Assembly (NCBI RefSeq): GCF_007673095.1
Contig: NZ_VDYZ01000004.1
Location: 62,001-126,000, forward strand
Length of the DNA: 64,000 nt
Direction: 5' to 3'
Source of the DNA: Corynebacterium glyciniphilum AJ 3170
GTDB lineage: Bacteria; Actinomycetota; Actinomycetes; Mycobacteriales; Mycobacteriaceae
This document shows, piece by piece, positions 26,430 to 34,617 of this stretch; the stretch's first letter is position 1; each line of letters begins with the position of its first letter. The notes under the pieces were generated by a model. It had not been told where the DNA came from and made no database searches. It saw only the letters and a list, made by a program, of their open reading frames with translations. The translations under genes and the position numbers were made by a program.

Positions 26430-26539
26430 ATGGACATGAAAACCCGCTTTGAGCCAACGGAGGTCCCGGCATGAGCGCCGACTACGTCCGCCAGCACTAC
26501 GACAAGATCGATGGGTGGCACCGTGAACTCACACCATGA
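26430..26539 (+). CDS. Two micro-ORFs of 14 and 22 codons before the zinc-ribbon gene
   Basis: ATG 26430, behind TAGGAGGG, reads 14 residues to 26474. It overlaps (ATGA) ATG 26471, which reads 22 residues (DYVRQHYDKIDGWHRELTP at the end) to 26539 and overlaps the next gene. The strong RBS suggests translation restarts here after the reverse gene. Annotation as real proteins is uncertain. Confidence 0.3.
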
Positions 26540-26909
26540 CCTGCCACCTCGCTGGGACGGTCACGACGTCGAGTGGGAGTCAGCCTGGGAAACGTCGCCC
26601 CTGATCCACTTCTGCCCGCCCCAGCCCGACGTCAACATCTGCGGCGGATGCGGGAGAGACCGCCGCCCCTCGGTCAAGGTCGGCCGCATCTACAAGACCG
26701 GAACCTTCGCCGACTTCCGCACCCGGCGCGTGCGCAGAGGTCAGCGCTATGTCTGGATGCACCTCACTGCGTTTCGCTGCCCGCACTGTGGCGAGACCGA
26801 GGTGCTCACCCGCGGAGATGACGTCCCGGTGCGGTTGTGGGTGCTCGACGAGGGTGACTACACCGACGTCGGTTCGTACGCGGTCAACACCCCGACGCTG
26901 CGGACGTGA
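26523..26909 (+). CDS. Hypothetical phage protein with zinc ribbon
   Basis: A 128-residue protein from GTG 26523 (ATG 26511 is an alternative). CGGCGRD and CPHCGETEVL form a Cys4 ribbon; VRRGQRYVWMHLTAFRCP is beta-rich. A strong hairpin follows the stop, so it closes a transcription unit. Confidence 0.55.
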   Translation: MNSHHDLPPRWDGHDVEWESAWETSPLIHFCPPQPDVNICGGCGRDRRPSVKVGRIYKTGTFADFRTRRVRRGQRYVWMHLTAFRCPHCGETEVLTRGDDVPVRLWVLDEGDYTDVGSYAVNTPTLRT

Positions 26910-26913
26910 AGAA

Positions 26914-26945
26914 GCCCCGTCCCTGTTATTAGCAGGAGACGGGGC
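26914..26945 (+). terminator. Strong hairpin without T-run
   Basis: GCCCCGTC-CCTG / CAGG-A-GACGGGGC with a TTATTAG loop, a 12-bp stem with one bulged A. It lies 4 nt after the preceding stop; with no U-tract it is probably a weak or factor-assisted terminator. Confidence 0.55.
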
Positions 26946-27027
26946 GGCAGGCAGCGGGGCTACCGGCAAGGATGCTTTGGTCAAGCGCTTCCATCGTAAC
27001 CCACGCCCTGCGGAAGGACCCTGCTGC

Positions 27028-27609
27028 ATGACACCTGATGACCTGCGTGACGTCCTGCGTCGTCTCGCCGATCACATCCACACCATCCGCGAGGATCTCC
27101 AGGACTCGGGATTGCCGCCGGCATCGGGCACCAGCTCGGGTGCCAGCTCCAAGGCACCCGGCCCTCGTGACCCCTGCAACCTGACCAGCTTGAGTCGCAT
27201 GGTCGAGGACGTCGAGGCCAAAGTCTGGGGCTGGTGCGTGAACCTCTCGGACGACCTGTCGCTACGGCTGGTCGATCATCGAGGCATCCACCTGATCGAG
27301 CACGAGGCACACGGCTCGGCATGGTGCGCGTGGCTCAACCGACACCGGGCCAAGCTGCTCGACCGTCCGTGGGCAGATGACTGTGTCGTCGAGCTGTCGG
27401 ACCTGGAGGCCGAGCTGCGCGAGGAGATCCACCCCGCACCTGCTGCCCGTGCTGTCGACATGCCGAGCATCGTCACCGTCGAGTACCTCGTCGAGCGTGG
27501 CTTCAAGGCGGGGACAGTGCGGCAGTGGCGACACCGCGGCATCCTCGTCGAGGTCGGCAGCCAGCTCATGTCCTCCGGCGAGACCGTGACGCTCTACCGA
27601 TTCATGTAG
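27028..27609 (+). CDS. Hypothetical phage protein, possible late regulator
   Basis: A 193-residue protein. N-terminal helix (RDVLRRLADHIHTIREDL), a Ser/Gly/Pro linker, a helical core (MVEDVEAKVWGWCVNLSDDL), and a C-terminal HTH-like segment (TVEYLVERGFKAGTVRQWRHRG) as in transcription or excision factors. It stands alone between two hairpins immediately before the late promoter, the place of many phage late activators. GGAAGGA precedes ATG. Confidence 0.6.
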   Translation: MTPDDLRDVLRRLADHIHTIREDLQDSGLPPASGTSSGASSKAPGPRDPCNLTSLSRMVEDVEAKVWGWCVNLSDDLSLRLVDHRGIHLIEHEAHGSAWCAWLNRHRAKLLDRPWADDCVVELSDLEAELREEIHPAPAARAVDMPSIVTVEYLVERGFKAGTVRQWRHRGILVEVGSQLMSSGETVTLYRFM

Positions 27610-27629
27610 CAACGTCGTGACCAGCTGAC

Positions 27630-27660
27630 TTGACATCTGTCACGCTTCCATAGCTAGACT
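27630..27660 (+). promoter_or_regulatory. Probable late promoter
   Basis: A perfect -35 TTGACA (27630-27635) is followed by -10-like TAGCTA or TAGACT (27651-27660, spacers of 15-19 bp). It faces the packaging and structural genes and follows the regulator-like gene. Confidence 0.55.
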
Positions 27661-27672
27661 GTCGTCAGTGTG

Positions 27673-27732
27673 ATGTGGACCCCGGCCACTCCCTCGACCC
27701 TCGTGGTCGACGGTGAGTGGACCGGGGTTTAG
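27673..27732 (+). terminator. Leader hairpin / attenuator spanning a 19-residue leader ORF
   Basis: CCCCGG-CCACT..AGTGG-CCGGGG with an inner TCGACC/GGTCGA stem (27680-27727), then TTTAG. An ORF ATG 27673 to TAG 27732 covers exactly the hairpin (residues MWTPATPSTLVVDGEWTGV). Located between late promoter and late genes, it may attenuate late expression until antitermination. The rest of 27733-27881 holds no visible gene. Confidence 0.5.
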
Positions 27733-27881
27733 TCATGCCAGGGGTGCAGTTGCTGCGCCCCGAGTGGTCAGTGAAGTGAGCACAGTGGATCGTGGGGATT
27801 CGTTCGGTCAGGCACCAGCCATGCATGCGCGTGGCTGGTGCCGATCCGTATCAACCCCCACCGAGGAAGAGGAGCCCAGGC

Positions 27882-28097
27882 ATGGCAGTACGAGTCAACA
27901 TCCCGCACCTCCCAGGTGACACGGACCATCGCATCCACCGCGACGCCGTGTCCTACAGCGAGGACGACGGACTCCTCCGCGTCCGGGGCGAGGGCAGGAA
28001 GCAGCTCGCCCTGTACAACCGCGGCCGCTGGGACTCCGCCGTCATCATCGAGGACGAGAATCGCACCGAGTACGGCGACGTCACGGATCATGGCTGA
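27882..28097 (+). CDS. Small hypothetical protein before HNH gene
   Basis: A 71-residue beta-rich, acidic protein (DHRIHRDAVSYSEDDGLLRV, RWDSAVIIEDENR). GAAGAGGAG precedes the ATG, and it overlaps the HNH gene by 8 bp. Such small proteins often precede HNH genes in actinophages. Confidence 0.6.
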   Translation: MAVRVNIPHLPGDTDHRIHRDAVSYSEDDGLLRVRGEGRKQLALYNRGRWDSAVIIEDENRTEYGDVTDHG

Positions 28098-28377
28098 CCA
28101 ATGGGGCGACCGGGCAGGCAAGGACCTCGCCCGGAAGTTCAAGGCACACTGCCGCGAGCTCGGCGCCGTCTGCTGGCTGTGCCATCAGCCGATCGCCTAC
28201 GACGCCCCGGCGCAGACCTCGGACGCCTTCGAGCCCGACCACGCTGTGCCGCGCGACGTCGCCCCGGAGCTCGCCCTCGACTGGGACAACCTGCGACCGG
28301 CCCACTGCTCGTGCAACCGAGCCCGCGGCAAGCGGGACGTGCCCCTGCCGCTCGGCCCGCAGACCCGCGCCTGGTGA
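28090..28377 (+). CDS. HNH endonuclease
   Basis: A 95-residue HNH protein: CWLCHQPI, EPDHAVPRD (DH), LDWDNLRPAHCSCNRARG (N, H, and CxxxR). Phage HNH proteins next to terminase stimulate cos cleavage during packaging, as in HK97. Confidence 0.9.
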   Translation: MADQWGDRAGKDLARKFKAHCRELGAVCWLCHQPIAYDAPAQTSDAFEPDHAVPRDVAPELALDWDNLRPAHCSCNRARGKRDVPLPLGPQTRAW

Positions 28378-28542
28378 CCCCGGCGCGGCTGCCGCAGGTG
28401 TGCAGCCCGGCGGGGGAGGGGCGGTCAAAATCACGAATCGGATTTTCCGCGGCGAGTGACATGGGGTGGAGGGGCCTCTCTCCCCGTGAGCGAAGGGGGG
28501 TCGCGCGCGGAGTAGAGGGATCACCCGAGAAAGGAGGTCGGC
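28378..28542 (+). other. Candidate cos region
   Basis: 165 bp without a gene between HNH and terminase small subunit, with GC-rich clusters (GGGGCCTCTCTCCCC, GGGGGGTCGCGCGCGG). This is the standard cos position in HNH-associated siphoviruses. The exact nick site cannot be read. Confidence 0.4.
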
Positions 28543-28854
28543 ATGTCCGACATCGAACCGGCCTACGAGGTCACCGGCACCGAGCCGTTGAGCGGCAAGA
28601 TGCACGCCGCGGTGAAGAGCTCGATCGAGCTGGCCGACCACCTCGAGGACACCGACGCCGGCGACATCGCCCTGGCCTACGAGCTCGCCAACGTCATCGA
28701 CACCGCGGTCGAGTCGGGCAACCCCGAGATGATCCACCGGGCGTCGTGCGTGCCGATGCCGACGCTGCACAAGATCCTGACTTCACTGGGGCTCAATCCG
28801 GAGGGGCGCAAGAATCTCGGCCTCGACGGCGAGGATGACGACGAGGACTGGTGA
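28543..28854 (+). CDS. Terminase small subunit (probable)
   Basis: A 103-residue acidic, helical protein (AVKSSIELADHLEDTDAGDIALAYELANVIDTAVES) ending DDDEDW. It sits 3 bp before the large subunit with AAAGGAGG before ATG. The identification rests on position and size more than motif. Confidence 0.65.
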   Translation: MSDIEPAYEVTGTEPLSGKMHAAVKSSIELADHLEDTDAGDIALAYELANVIDTAVESGNPEMIHRASCVPMPTLHKILTSLGLNPEGRKNLGLDGEDDDEDW

Positions 28855-28857
28855 CAC

Positions 28858-30435
28858 ATGGCGGTTGTGGGAGCAACGGCCCCGCGCCTGTTCACCCCGC
28901 CGCTGCGAGAGCTCACCAAGGAAACGTCGTGGGGCTACGACGTCATCTGGTTCGCCAAGAACATCCTGCGCGAGCCGCTGACCGAGTGGCAGGAGTGGCT
29001 GTCGATCCACGCCCTCGAGCTGCTGCCGCCCGAGCGGATCCGGGACCAGTACCCGGACCAGCCCGAGCTGTGGGACGAGGAGCTACTGCGCTTCAAGACG
29101 ATCCTCGTCCTGGTCGCGCGGCAGAATGGCAAAACGCACTGGGCCAAGGTGCTGCTGAAGTGGGCACTGTTCCGAAAGCGGCTGCCGTACATCCTCGGCG
29201 CCGCCCAGACGAAAAACGACGCCTTCGAGCTGTGGGAGGAGGTCCGCGACGAGTGCGAGGCTCACCCGAAACTGCGCAAGCGCATGAAGCGGACCTCCAA
29301 CGCCCACGGATTCGAGGCCCTGCGCTCGCGCACCGGGGTCTACCGGATCGCCGGGCTGGATCGAAACGCCGGCCGCGGCAAGACGGTCAACATGCTCTAC
29401 CTCGACGAGCTCCGCGAGCATAAAACCTGGACCGGCTGGACCGCCCTGTCCTCGACGACGATGTCCCCGGTGATCGGCTTCAACGTCGCCACCTCCAACG
29501 CCGGCGACGCCCGCTCGGTCGTGCTCAAAAGCCTGCGCACCCGCAGCATCAACGCAATCAACTCCGGCGACACCGATGCGGTCACCGTCGGCATCTTCGA
29601 GTGGTCCGCCCACCCCGACCTGTCGATCGACGACCGCACCGGCTGGGCACAAGCCAACCCCGACCTCGGCCACGGCCGCATGACCGAGCGCGACGTCAGC
29701 GCCGAGAGAGAGGGCAAAGAGGATGACGAGTTCAAGACCGAGAACCTCTGCCAGTGGGTCGAATCCCTCGACCCGGGCAAGATCCCCCCGGAGCTCTGGG
29801 ATGCTCTCGCTGATCCGGGCTCTCGCCCGGCTGACGACGCCCCCATCTACTGCGGCGTCGACGTCGCCACCGAAGGTACGCACGCCCACATCGTCATCGC
29901 CGCCCAGCGGCCCGACGGGCAATGGCACATCGAGGTCGTCGCCTCCCGCGCCGGGTACCGATGGGTGCCCGCCTGGCTGAAAGCACGCGAGTCGACCTGG
30001 TTCTCCGGCACCGTCGGCATCCAGGTCAAGGGCAGCCCCTCGAATGCGCTGGCCCCGCTGCTGCGCGAGGCAGGCATCGAGGTCGCCGAGTGGCAGGGCA
30101 CCGACATGACGTCGAGTGTGTTGGGGTACTTCACCGCGATTCAGGAGCGCAACGTGCGATGGCTGGGACGCGACCCGTCCGCACCGACCACCCCGACGCT
30201 GCTCGAAGCCGCCGCCAACGGCGTCAAGGACCGCAAGAGCGGCGACACCTTCATCTGGGACCGCGACAAATCCACCGGCGACGTCACGCCATTCGTGGCA
30301 TCCAACATCGCCTGGTGGATGGGCAACCGCATCGTCGACGAGCAGGAGTCCGCCTACTCCGGCGACGACTGGGACGACGACGACCTGGACGACACCCTCG
30401 ACGACTTCGACGACGGCGATCTGATGATCGTGTGA
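28858..30435 (+). CDS. Terminase large subunit
   Basis: A 525-residue terminase. ATPase: Walker A-like ARQNGKT (87-93), Walker B NMLYLDELREH (178-188). Nuclease (RNase H-like): YCGVDVATEG with Asp near 335, and a C-terminal acidic tail. It cuts concatemers and pumps DNA into proheads. The first start after the upstream stop is used. Confidence 0.93.
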   Translation: MAVVGATAPRLFTPPLRELTKETSWGYDVIWFAKNILREPLTEWQEWLSIHALELLPPERIRDQYPDQPELWDEELLRFKTILVLVARQNGKTHWAKVLLKWALFRKRLPYILGAAQTKNDAFELWEEVRDECEAHPKLRKRMKRTSNAHGFEALRSRTGVYRIAGLDRNAGRGKTVNMLYLDELREHKTWTGWTALSSTTMSPVIGFNVATSNAGDARSVVLKSLRTRSINAINSGDTDAVTVGIFEWSAHPDLSIDDRTGWAQANPDLGHGRMTERDVSAEREGKEDDEFKTENLCQWVESLDPGKIPPELWDALADPGSRPADDAPIYCGVDVATEGTHAHIVIAAQRPDGQWHIEVVASRAGYRWVPAWLKARESTWFSGTVGIQVKGSPSNALAPLLREAGIEVAEWQGTDMTSSVLGYFTAIQERNVRWLGRDPSAPTTPTLLEAAANGVKDRKSGDTFIWDRDKSTGDVTPFVASNIAWWMGNRIVDEQESAYSGDDWDDDDLDDTLDDFDDGDLMIV

Positions 30436-30448
30436 GGAGGCACCCCGC

Positions 30449-31741
30449 ATGGGAATGCTGGACTACTTCGGGCTGCGACGCGCACCCCTGCGTGCGCCCG
30501 AGCCCGACGAGCTCGCCGCGCCGATCTTCGCCGGAATCGCCCGCGACATCGACAAGATGTCCGTCGAGCAACTCTGGCGCGAGCAGCCGCACCTACGGAC
30601 CGTCTGCGACTTCATCGCCCGATCAGTGGCGTCGGTGAACCTGCACGCCTACCGTCACGACACCGACGGCGGCCGGGAGCGCGTCCGCGATGAACCGGTC
30701 GCCCGTCTGATGAAGAAGGCGTCGCCGTCGATGCTGACCTACGACCTGATCTACCGGTCGCTGATGGACCTGTCCCTGTACGACGAGTTCATCTGGATCG
30801 TTGAAAACCACCCCGACGAGGGATACCGGATCTCCCCGATCTCGCCGACCTGGCAGGTCAGCTTCCGCTGGCACGACGCGTGGACCATGAGGTCGATGGT
30901 CATGGCAGACCCGTCCACCGGCGAGCACCTGGAGATCCCCGCTCGCAAAATCGTCCGTCTTCACGGTTACGACCCGTTCACCATGAAGACCGGTTCGTCT
31001 CCGGTCGAAGCACTCAAGGACACGCTGCGCGAACAGCTCGAGGGCGCGGCCTACCGGTCGCAGCTCTGGAAGTCGGGCGCCCGCCTCGGTGGTGTCATCA
31101 CCCGGCCCAAGGATGCGCCGAAGTGGGACAACGCCGCCCGTAAGCGTTTCAAGGGCTCCTGGCAGTCGCAGTACACCGGCCGCGGATCCGGCGCCGGCGG
31201 CACCCCGGTCCTCGAGGATGGCATGGACTTCAAACCGGCCCACCTCAAGGCGCAGGACGAGCAGGTCGTCGACATGACCAAGCTCTCCCTGCAGACCGTC
31301 GCGTCCGTCTACCACGTCAACCCGACGCAGGTCGGACTGCTCGACAACGCCAACTACTCCAACGTCCGCGAGTTCCGACGCTCGCTGTACGGCGATTCGC
31401 TGGGGCCGCAGATCAAGCGGATCGAGGACGCACTCAACCAGTGGGCGCTGCCGATCCTCGGCGTCGACGACGACATCTACGTCGAGTTCAACCTCGAGGA
31501 GAAGCTCCGCGCTTCCTTCGAGGAGAAGGCCGCGGTCACCTCGACCGCCGTCGGCGCTCCGTGGATGACCGTCAACGAGGCCCGAGGCATGAACAACCTG
31601 CCGCACCTCGACGGAGGAGACCAACTGGCACGCCCGCTCAACACCGCCTTTGGCGCGCCGGGGGATGACACGGAAGACACGGAAGACACGGATGACACGG
31701 ATGACCAGGACGACGAGGAGTCGGGAGGTGAGGGCCAGTGA
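30449..31741 (+). CDS. Portal protein (HK97 family)
   Basis: A 430-residue portal with the family pattern: WREQPHLRTVCDFIARSVASVNLHAYR, LSLYDEFIWIVENH, LGGVITRPKDAPKW, QTVASVYHVNPTQVGLLD. It forms the dodecameric entry ring. The Glu/Asp-rich tail (DTEDTDDTDDQDDEE) is removed or disordered in many relatives. GGAGG precedes ATG. Confidence 0.93.
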   Translation: MGMLDYFGLRRAPLRAPEPDELAAPIFAGIARDIDKMSVEQLWREQPHLRTVCDFIARSVASVNLHAYRHDTDGGRERVRDEPVARLMKKASPSMLTYDLIYRSLMDLSLYDEFIWIVENHPDEGYRISPISPTWQVSFRWHDAWTMRSMVMADPSTGEHLEIPARKIVRLHGYDPFTMKTGSSPVEALKDTLREQLEGAAYRSQLWKSGARLGGVITRPKDAPKWDNAARKRFKGSWQSQYTGRGSGAGGTPVLEDGMDFKPAHLKAQDEQVVDMTKLSLQTVASVYHVNPTQVGLLDNANYSNVREFRRSLYGDSLGPQIKRIEDALNQWALPILGVDDDIYVEFNLEEKLRASFEEKAAVTSTAVGAPWMTVNEARGMNNLPHLDGGDQLARPLNTAFGAPGDDTEDTEDTDDTDDQDDEESGGEGQ

Positions 31742-32094
31742 TCACGATCATCTCCATCGGCAAGAAGTACGACCAGGCCCAGCCCTGCGACATCCACCTC
31801 GACGCCACCGAGTGGCCGACCCCGCCGCCGGGACACCGGCAGCTCGACGGTCGGCACCCGACCATCCAGACCAGCGTGCTCACACGAAACCCGGTGCTGT
31901 TCTCCTACCTTCTGCTCGCCGCGCAGTTCGCCCAGCGGCTCGTCAAGGAACAGGACCAGGTCACCGTCGTCATCGAGTGCAACGAGGGCATCCACCGCTC
32001 CGTCGCCGGCGCCGAGGCGCTGCTGGCCTACGTCACCGAGCTGGGGGAGGACGCCACGGTGTTCCACCGCGACCTCGGGAGGCGGTCGTCATGA
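31738..32094 (+). CDS. RapZ C-terminal-domain-like protein
   Basis: A 118-residue protein from GTG 31738. The C-terminal half contains DQVTVVIECNEGIHRSVAGAEALLAYV, matching the G-x-HRS-V phosphate/RNA-binding pattern of the RapZ C-terminal domain. It overlaps the portal stop and the next start. Its neighbour starts with a P-loop domain, so the two halves of RapZ-type architecture occur as adjacent but separate proteins in reversed order. Role in head assembly unknown. Confidence 0.65.
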   Translation: MITIISIGKKYDQAQPCDIHLDATEWPTPPPGHRQLDGRHPTIQTSVLTRNPVLFSYLLLAAQFAQRLVKEQDQVTVVIECNEGIHRSVAGAEALLAYVTELGEDATVFHRDLGRRSS

Positions 32095-33230
32095 CCATCC
32101 ACGTCGTCGTCGGCCCACCAGCCTCCGGTAAGTCGACGTTCGTCGAGCAGAACGCCCCTCCGGGTACGCCGCGGTTCGATTTCGACCGGGTCGCCGACAC
32201 CGTCGCCGGTGACCTGGTGAAGCACGACGCCCCGCAGGCTGTCGTCGACACCGTCCTGGCGATGCGCCGCGGACTGATGGGCTGGGCTCTCGACGCCGAG
32301 ACCACCGTCGACGAGCTGTGGCTGATCAACGCCCGCCCGTCCGACTCGACCATCCAGCGGCTCGCCGGCGTCGGCGCCGAGTTCCACCTCTGCGACCCCG
32401 GCGTCGACGAGTGCATAGCCCGCGCCGAACGCGAGGGCCGACCAGACCACACCATCGACCGGATCCGGTCGTGGTACGACGACCCACCGGACCTGCCGGG
32501 GGAGAAAGGGGGTGAGTCCATGCGAGTCAAGGACATGACCGTCCAGGTCAAAGCCGACGGCTCCGACGACGGCGACGGCGAGTTCTCCGCCTACGCCAGC
32601 GTGTTCGACAACATCGACTCCTACGGCGACGTCATCCGCAAGGGCGCATTCGCCAAGACGCTGGAGGACTGGGAGTCCAGCGGCAACACCATGCCGCTGC
32701 TCTACGGACACAACTTCTCCGACCCATTCAGCAACATCGGCTCGATCACCAAGGCCGAAGAGGACGATCACGGGCTGAAAATCAGCGCGAAGATCGACCT
32801 CGACAACCCGACCGGCGCCCAGGTCTACCGCCTGCTCAAGGAGAAACGCCTGAGCCAGATGTCGTTCGCCTTCGACGTGAAGGAGGGCGGCATGGCCGAG
32901 GTCGAGGGCGAGCACGTCTACGAGCTCCGCGAGCTCACTCTCTACGAATGCTCCGTCGTGCCCATCGGCGCGAACCAGGAGACCGAGATCCTCGCCGTCA
33001 AGGCGATGGCCCGGTACCTCGACGCCGCCGACAAGGGAGCCGTCGACCAACTCCGCCAGGCGCTGTCACCGCCAGGCGACAGCAAGCACGACACCGACCC
33101 CGAGACCCCGGAGGACACCAAGTCCCCGGGGTCTTCGCATGCCCCGGACTCGGACGAGACCGAGGCGAAAGCGGCCCGCGCCCGCTGGCTGCAGTCCAAG
33201 TTCGACCTTCTGGAAAGGACCCACCCATGA
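32091..33230 (+). CDS. P-loop NTPase domain fused to HK97-type prohead protease
   Basis: A 379-residue two-domain protein in one open frame. Residues 1-143: P-loop kinase-like domain, Walker A GPPASGKST at 8-16, LWLINARP strand, DECIARAEREGRP lid. Residues 144-379: prohead protease with VFDNIDSYGDVIRKGAF and catalytic candidates His207 (LLYGHN), Ser258 (QMSFAF), Glu286 (TLYECSVV). An in-frame ATG 32520 behind AAAGGGGGTGAG could make the protease alone. A Pro/Asp-rich tail (305-360) precedes the capsid gene. Confidence 0.85.
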   Translation: MTIHVVVGPPASGKSTFVEQNAPPGTPRFDFDRVADTVAGDLVKHDAPQAVVDTVLAMRRGLMGWALDAETTVDELWLINARPSDSTIQRLAGVGAEFHLCDPGVDECIARAEREGRPDHTIDRIRSWYDDPPDLPGEKGGESMRVKDMTVQVKADGSDDGDGEFSAYASVFDNIDSYGDVIRKGAFAKTLEDWESSGNTMPLLYGHNFSDPFSNIGSITKAEEDDHGLKISAKIDLDNPTGAQVYRLLKEKRLSQMSFAFDVKEGGMAEVEGEHVYELRELTLYECSVVPIGANQETEILAVKAMARYLDAADKGAVDQLRQALSPPGDSKHDTDPETPEDTKSPGSSHAPDSDETEAKAARARWLQSKFDLLERTHP

Positions 33231-34531
33231 ACCTCCGCGCGCAGTACGAGGCCGCAGTCAAGGCTGCACAGGACCTCCACGCCAAGTACGACTTCGACGC
33301 CGGCCTGACCGAAGATCAGTCCACCGAGGTCAAAGCCGCCCTCGACAAGGTCGACGAGCTCGGCGAGAAGCTGAAGAAGGCGGACGAGGACGCCGCCCAG
33401 CTCGACCGCCTCCGGTCGCTCAACCTCGACGGCGGCGCCGACGGCCGCAAGAACGCCGCCGAGCCCGAAGCCAAGACCATCGGCGCCCACTTCGTGAAGT
33501 CGGCCCGCGACCGCCTGTCCGAGCAGGCCGCCGGACGCCGCATCGAGTTCTCCGCCCCCGAGTTCGACGGCACCAAGGCCGCAGACGACCCGCACAAGAC
33601 CACCAACCTGTCCGACGAGTTCAACACCGTCTACGGCACCCAGGTCCAGCGCGGCATCGTCAACGCCCGCCGCGAGCGCCTCGTCGCCGCCGACCTCATG
33701 GGCGCCGCCACCGTCACCCTCCCGACGATCAAGTACCTCGTCGAAAAAGCCAAGCGCATGATCGAGGGCGCGCCGGGCACTGTTGCCGAGGGCGCGCGTA
33801 AGCCGTACGTGAAGTTCGACGAGTTCGACGTCCGTACCGAGTCGCTGTCCAAGATCGCCGCGCTGACGAAGCTGTCCGACGAGATGATCGAGGACTACGG
33901 CTTCGTAGCTGACTGGATCAACCAGCAGCTGATCTACGAGCTCAGCGTCGTCGAGGAGGAGCAGCTGCTCCGCGGCGACGGCACCGGCTCCAACCTGCAG
34001 GGCCTGCTCAACCGCGACGGTCTGCAGACCTTCGACATCGACACCGACGACACCGGTGAGCAGTTCGACGGACTGTTCCGTGCGATCCAAAAGATCCCGG
34101 CAGCCACGAACCTCACGGCGGATGCCTTCATGGTCAACCCGATCAACTACGCCGAGATGCGCCTGCACAAGGACGCCAACGGTCAGTACGTCGCAGGCGG
34201 GCCTTTCGCCAACGGTCAGTACGGCGTCGGCGGCATCCTGATCGACCCGCCGGTCTGGGGACTGCGCACCGTCGCCACCAACGCCGTCCCGCAGGGCCGC
34301 TACGTCCTCGGCGCATTCCGCCAGGGCGCGACCGTCCTGCGCAAGGGCGGACTGCGTGTCGACTCCACCAACACCAACGACGTCGACTTCGAGCACAACC
34401 TGGTCACCCTCCGCGCCGAGGAACGCCTGGGCCTGATGGTCCCGGTGCCCGAGGCCTTCGTCCAGGGCCAGCTCGGCTCCACCACCGGTGGCGGCAACGG
34501 CGGAGAGGGTGACGGCCAGGGGGAATCCTGA
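33227..34531 (+). CDS. Major capsid protein (HK97 fold)
   Basis: A 434-residue capsid protein. Residues 1-about 80 form a helical, charged scaffold delta-domain (YEAAVKAAQDLHAKYDFDAG; TEVKAALDKVDELGEKLKKAD), normally removed by the protease. The mature region has EGARKPYVKFDEFDVRTESLSKIAALTKLS, EEQLLRGDGTGSNLQGLLN and AEERLGLMVPVPEAFV. ATGA overlap with the protease. Confidence 0.95.
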   Translation: MNLRAQYEAAVKAAQDLHAKYDFDAGLTEDQSTEVKAALDKVDELGEKLKKADEDAAQLDRLRSLNLDGGADGRKNAAEPEAKTIGAHFVKSARDRLSEQAAGRRIEFSAPEFDGTKAADDPHKTTNLSDEFNTVYGTQVQRGIVNARRERLVAADLMGAATVTLPTIKYLVEKAKRMIEGAPGTVAEGARKPYVKFDEFDVRTESLSKIAALTKLSDEMIEDYGFVADWINQQLIYELSVVEEEQLLRGDGTGSNLQGLLNRDGLQTFDIDTDDTGEQFDGLFRAIQKIPAATNLTADAFMVNPINYAEMRLHKDANGQYVAGGPFANGQYGVGGILIDPPVWGLRTVATNAVPQGRYVLGAFRQGATVLRKGGLRVDSTNTNDVDFEHNLVTLRAEERLGLMVPVPEAFVQGQLGSTTGGGNGGEGDGQGES

Positions 34532-34542
34532 CGCCGGGCACC

Positions 34543-34608
34543 ATGACGCTGCCCGGCGCCGGGACCGTCCCCACGGCCAAGCCCAGCACCAAGTCCAAGA
34601 AGAAGTAG
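34543..34608 (+). CDS. Micro-ORF of 21 residues, Lys-rich end
   Basis: ATG 34543 to TAG 34608, ending KPSTKSKKK. It may be a small head-associated peptide or noncoding. No RBS of note; low support. Confidence 0.25.
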   Translation: MTLPGAGTVPTAKPSTKSKKK

Positions 34609-34617
34609 GAGTCCACC

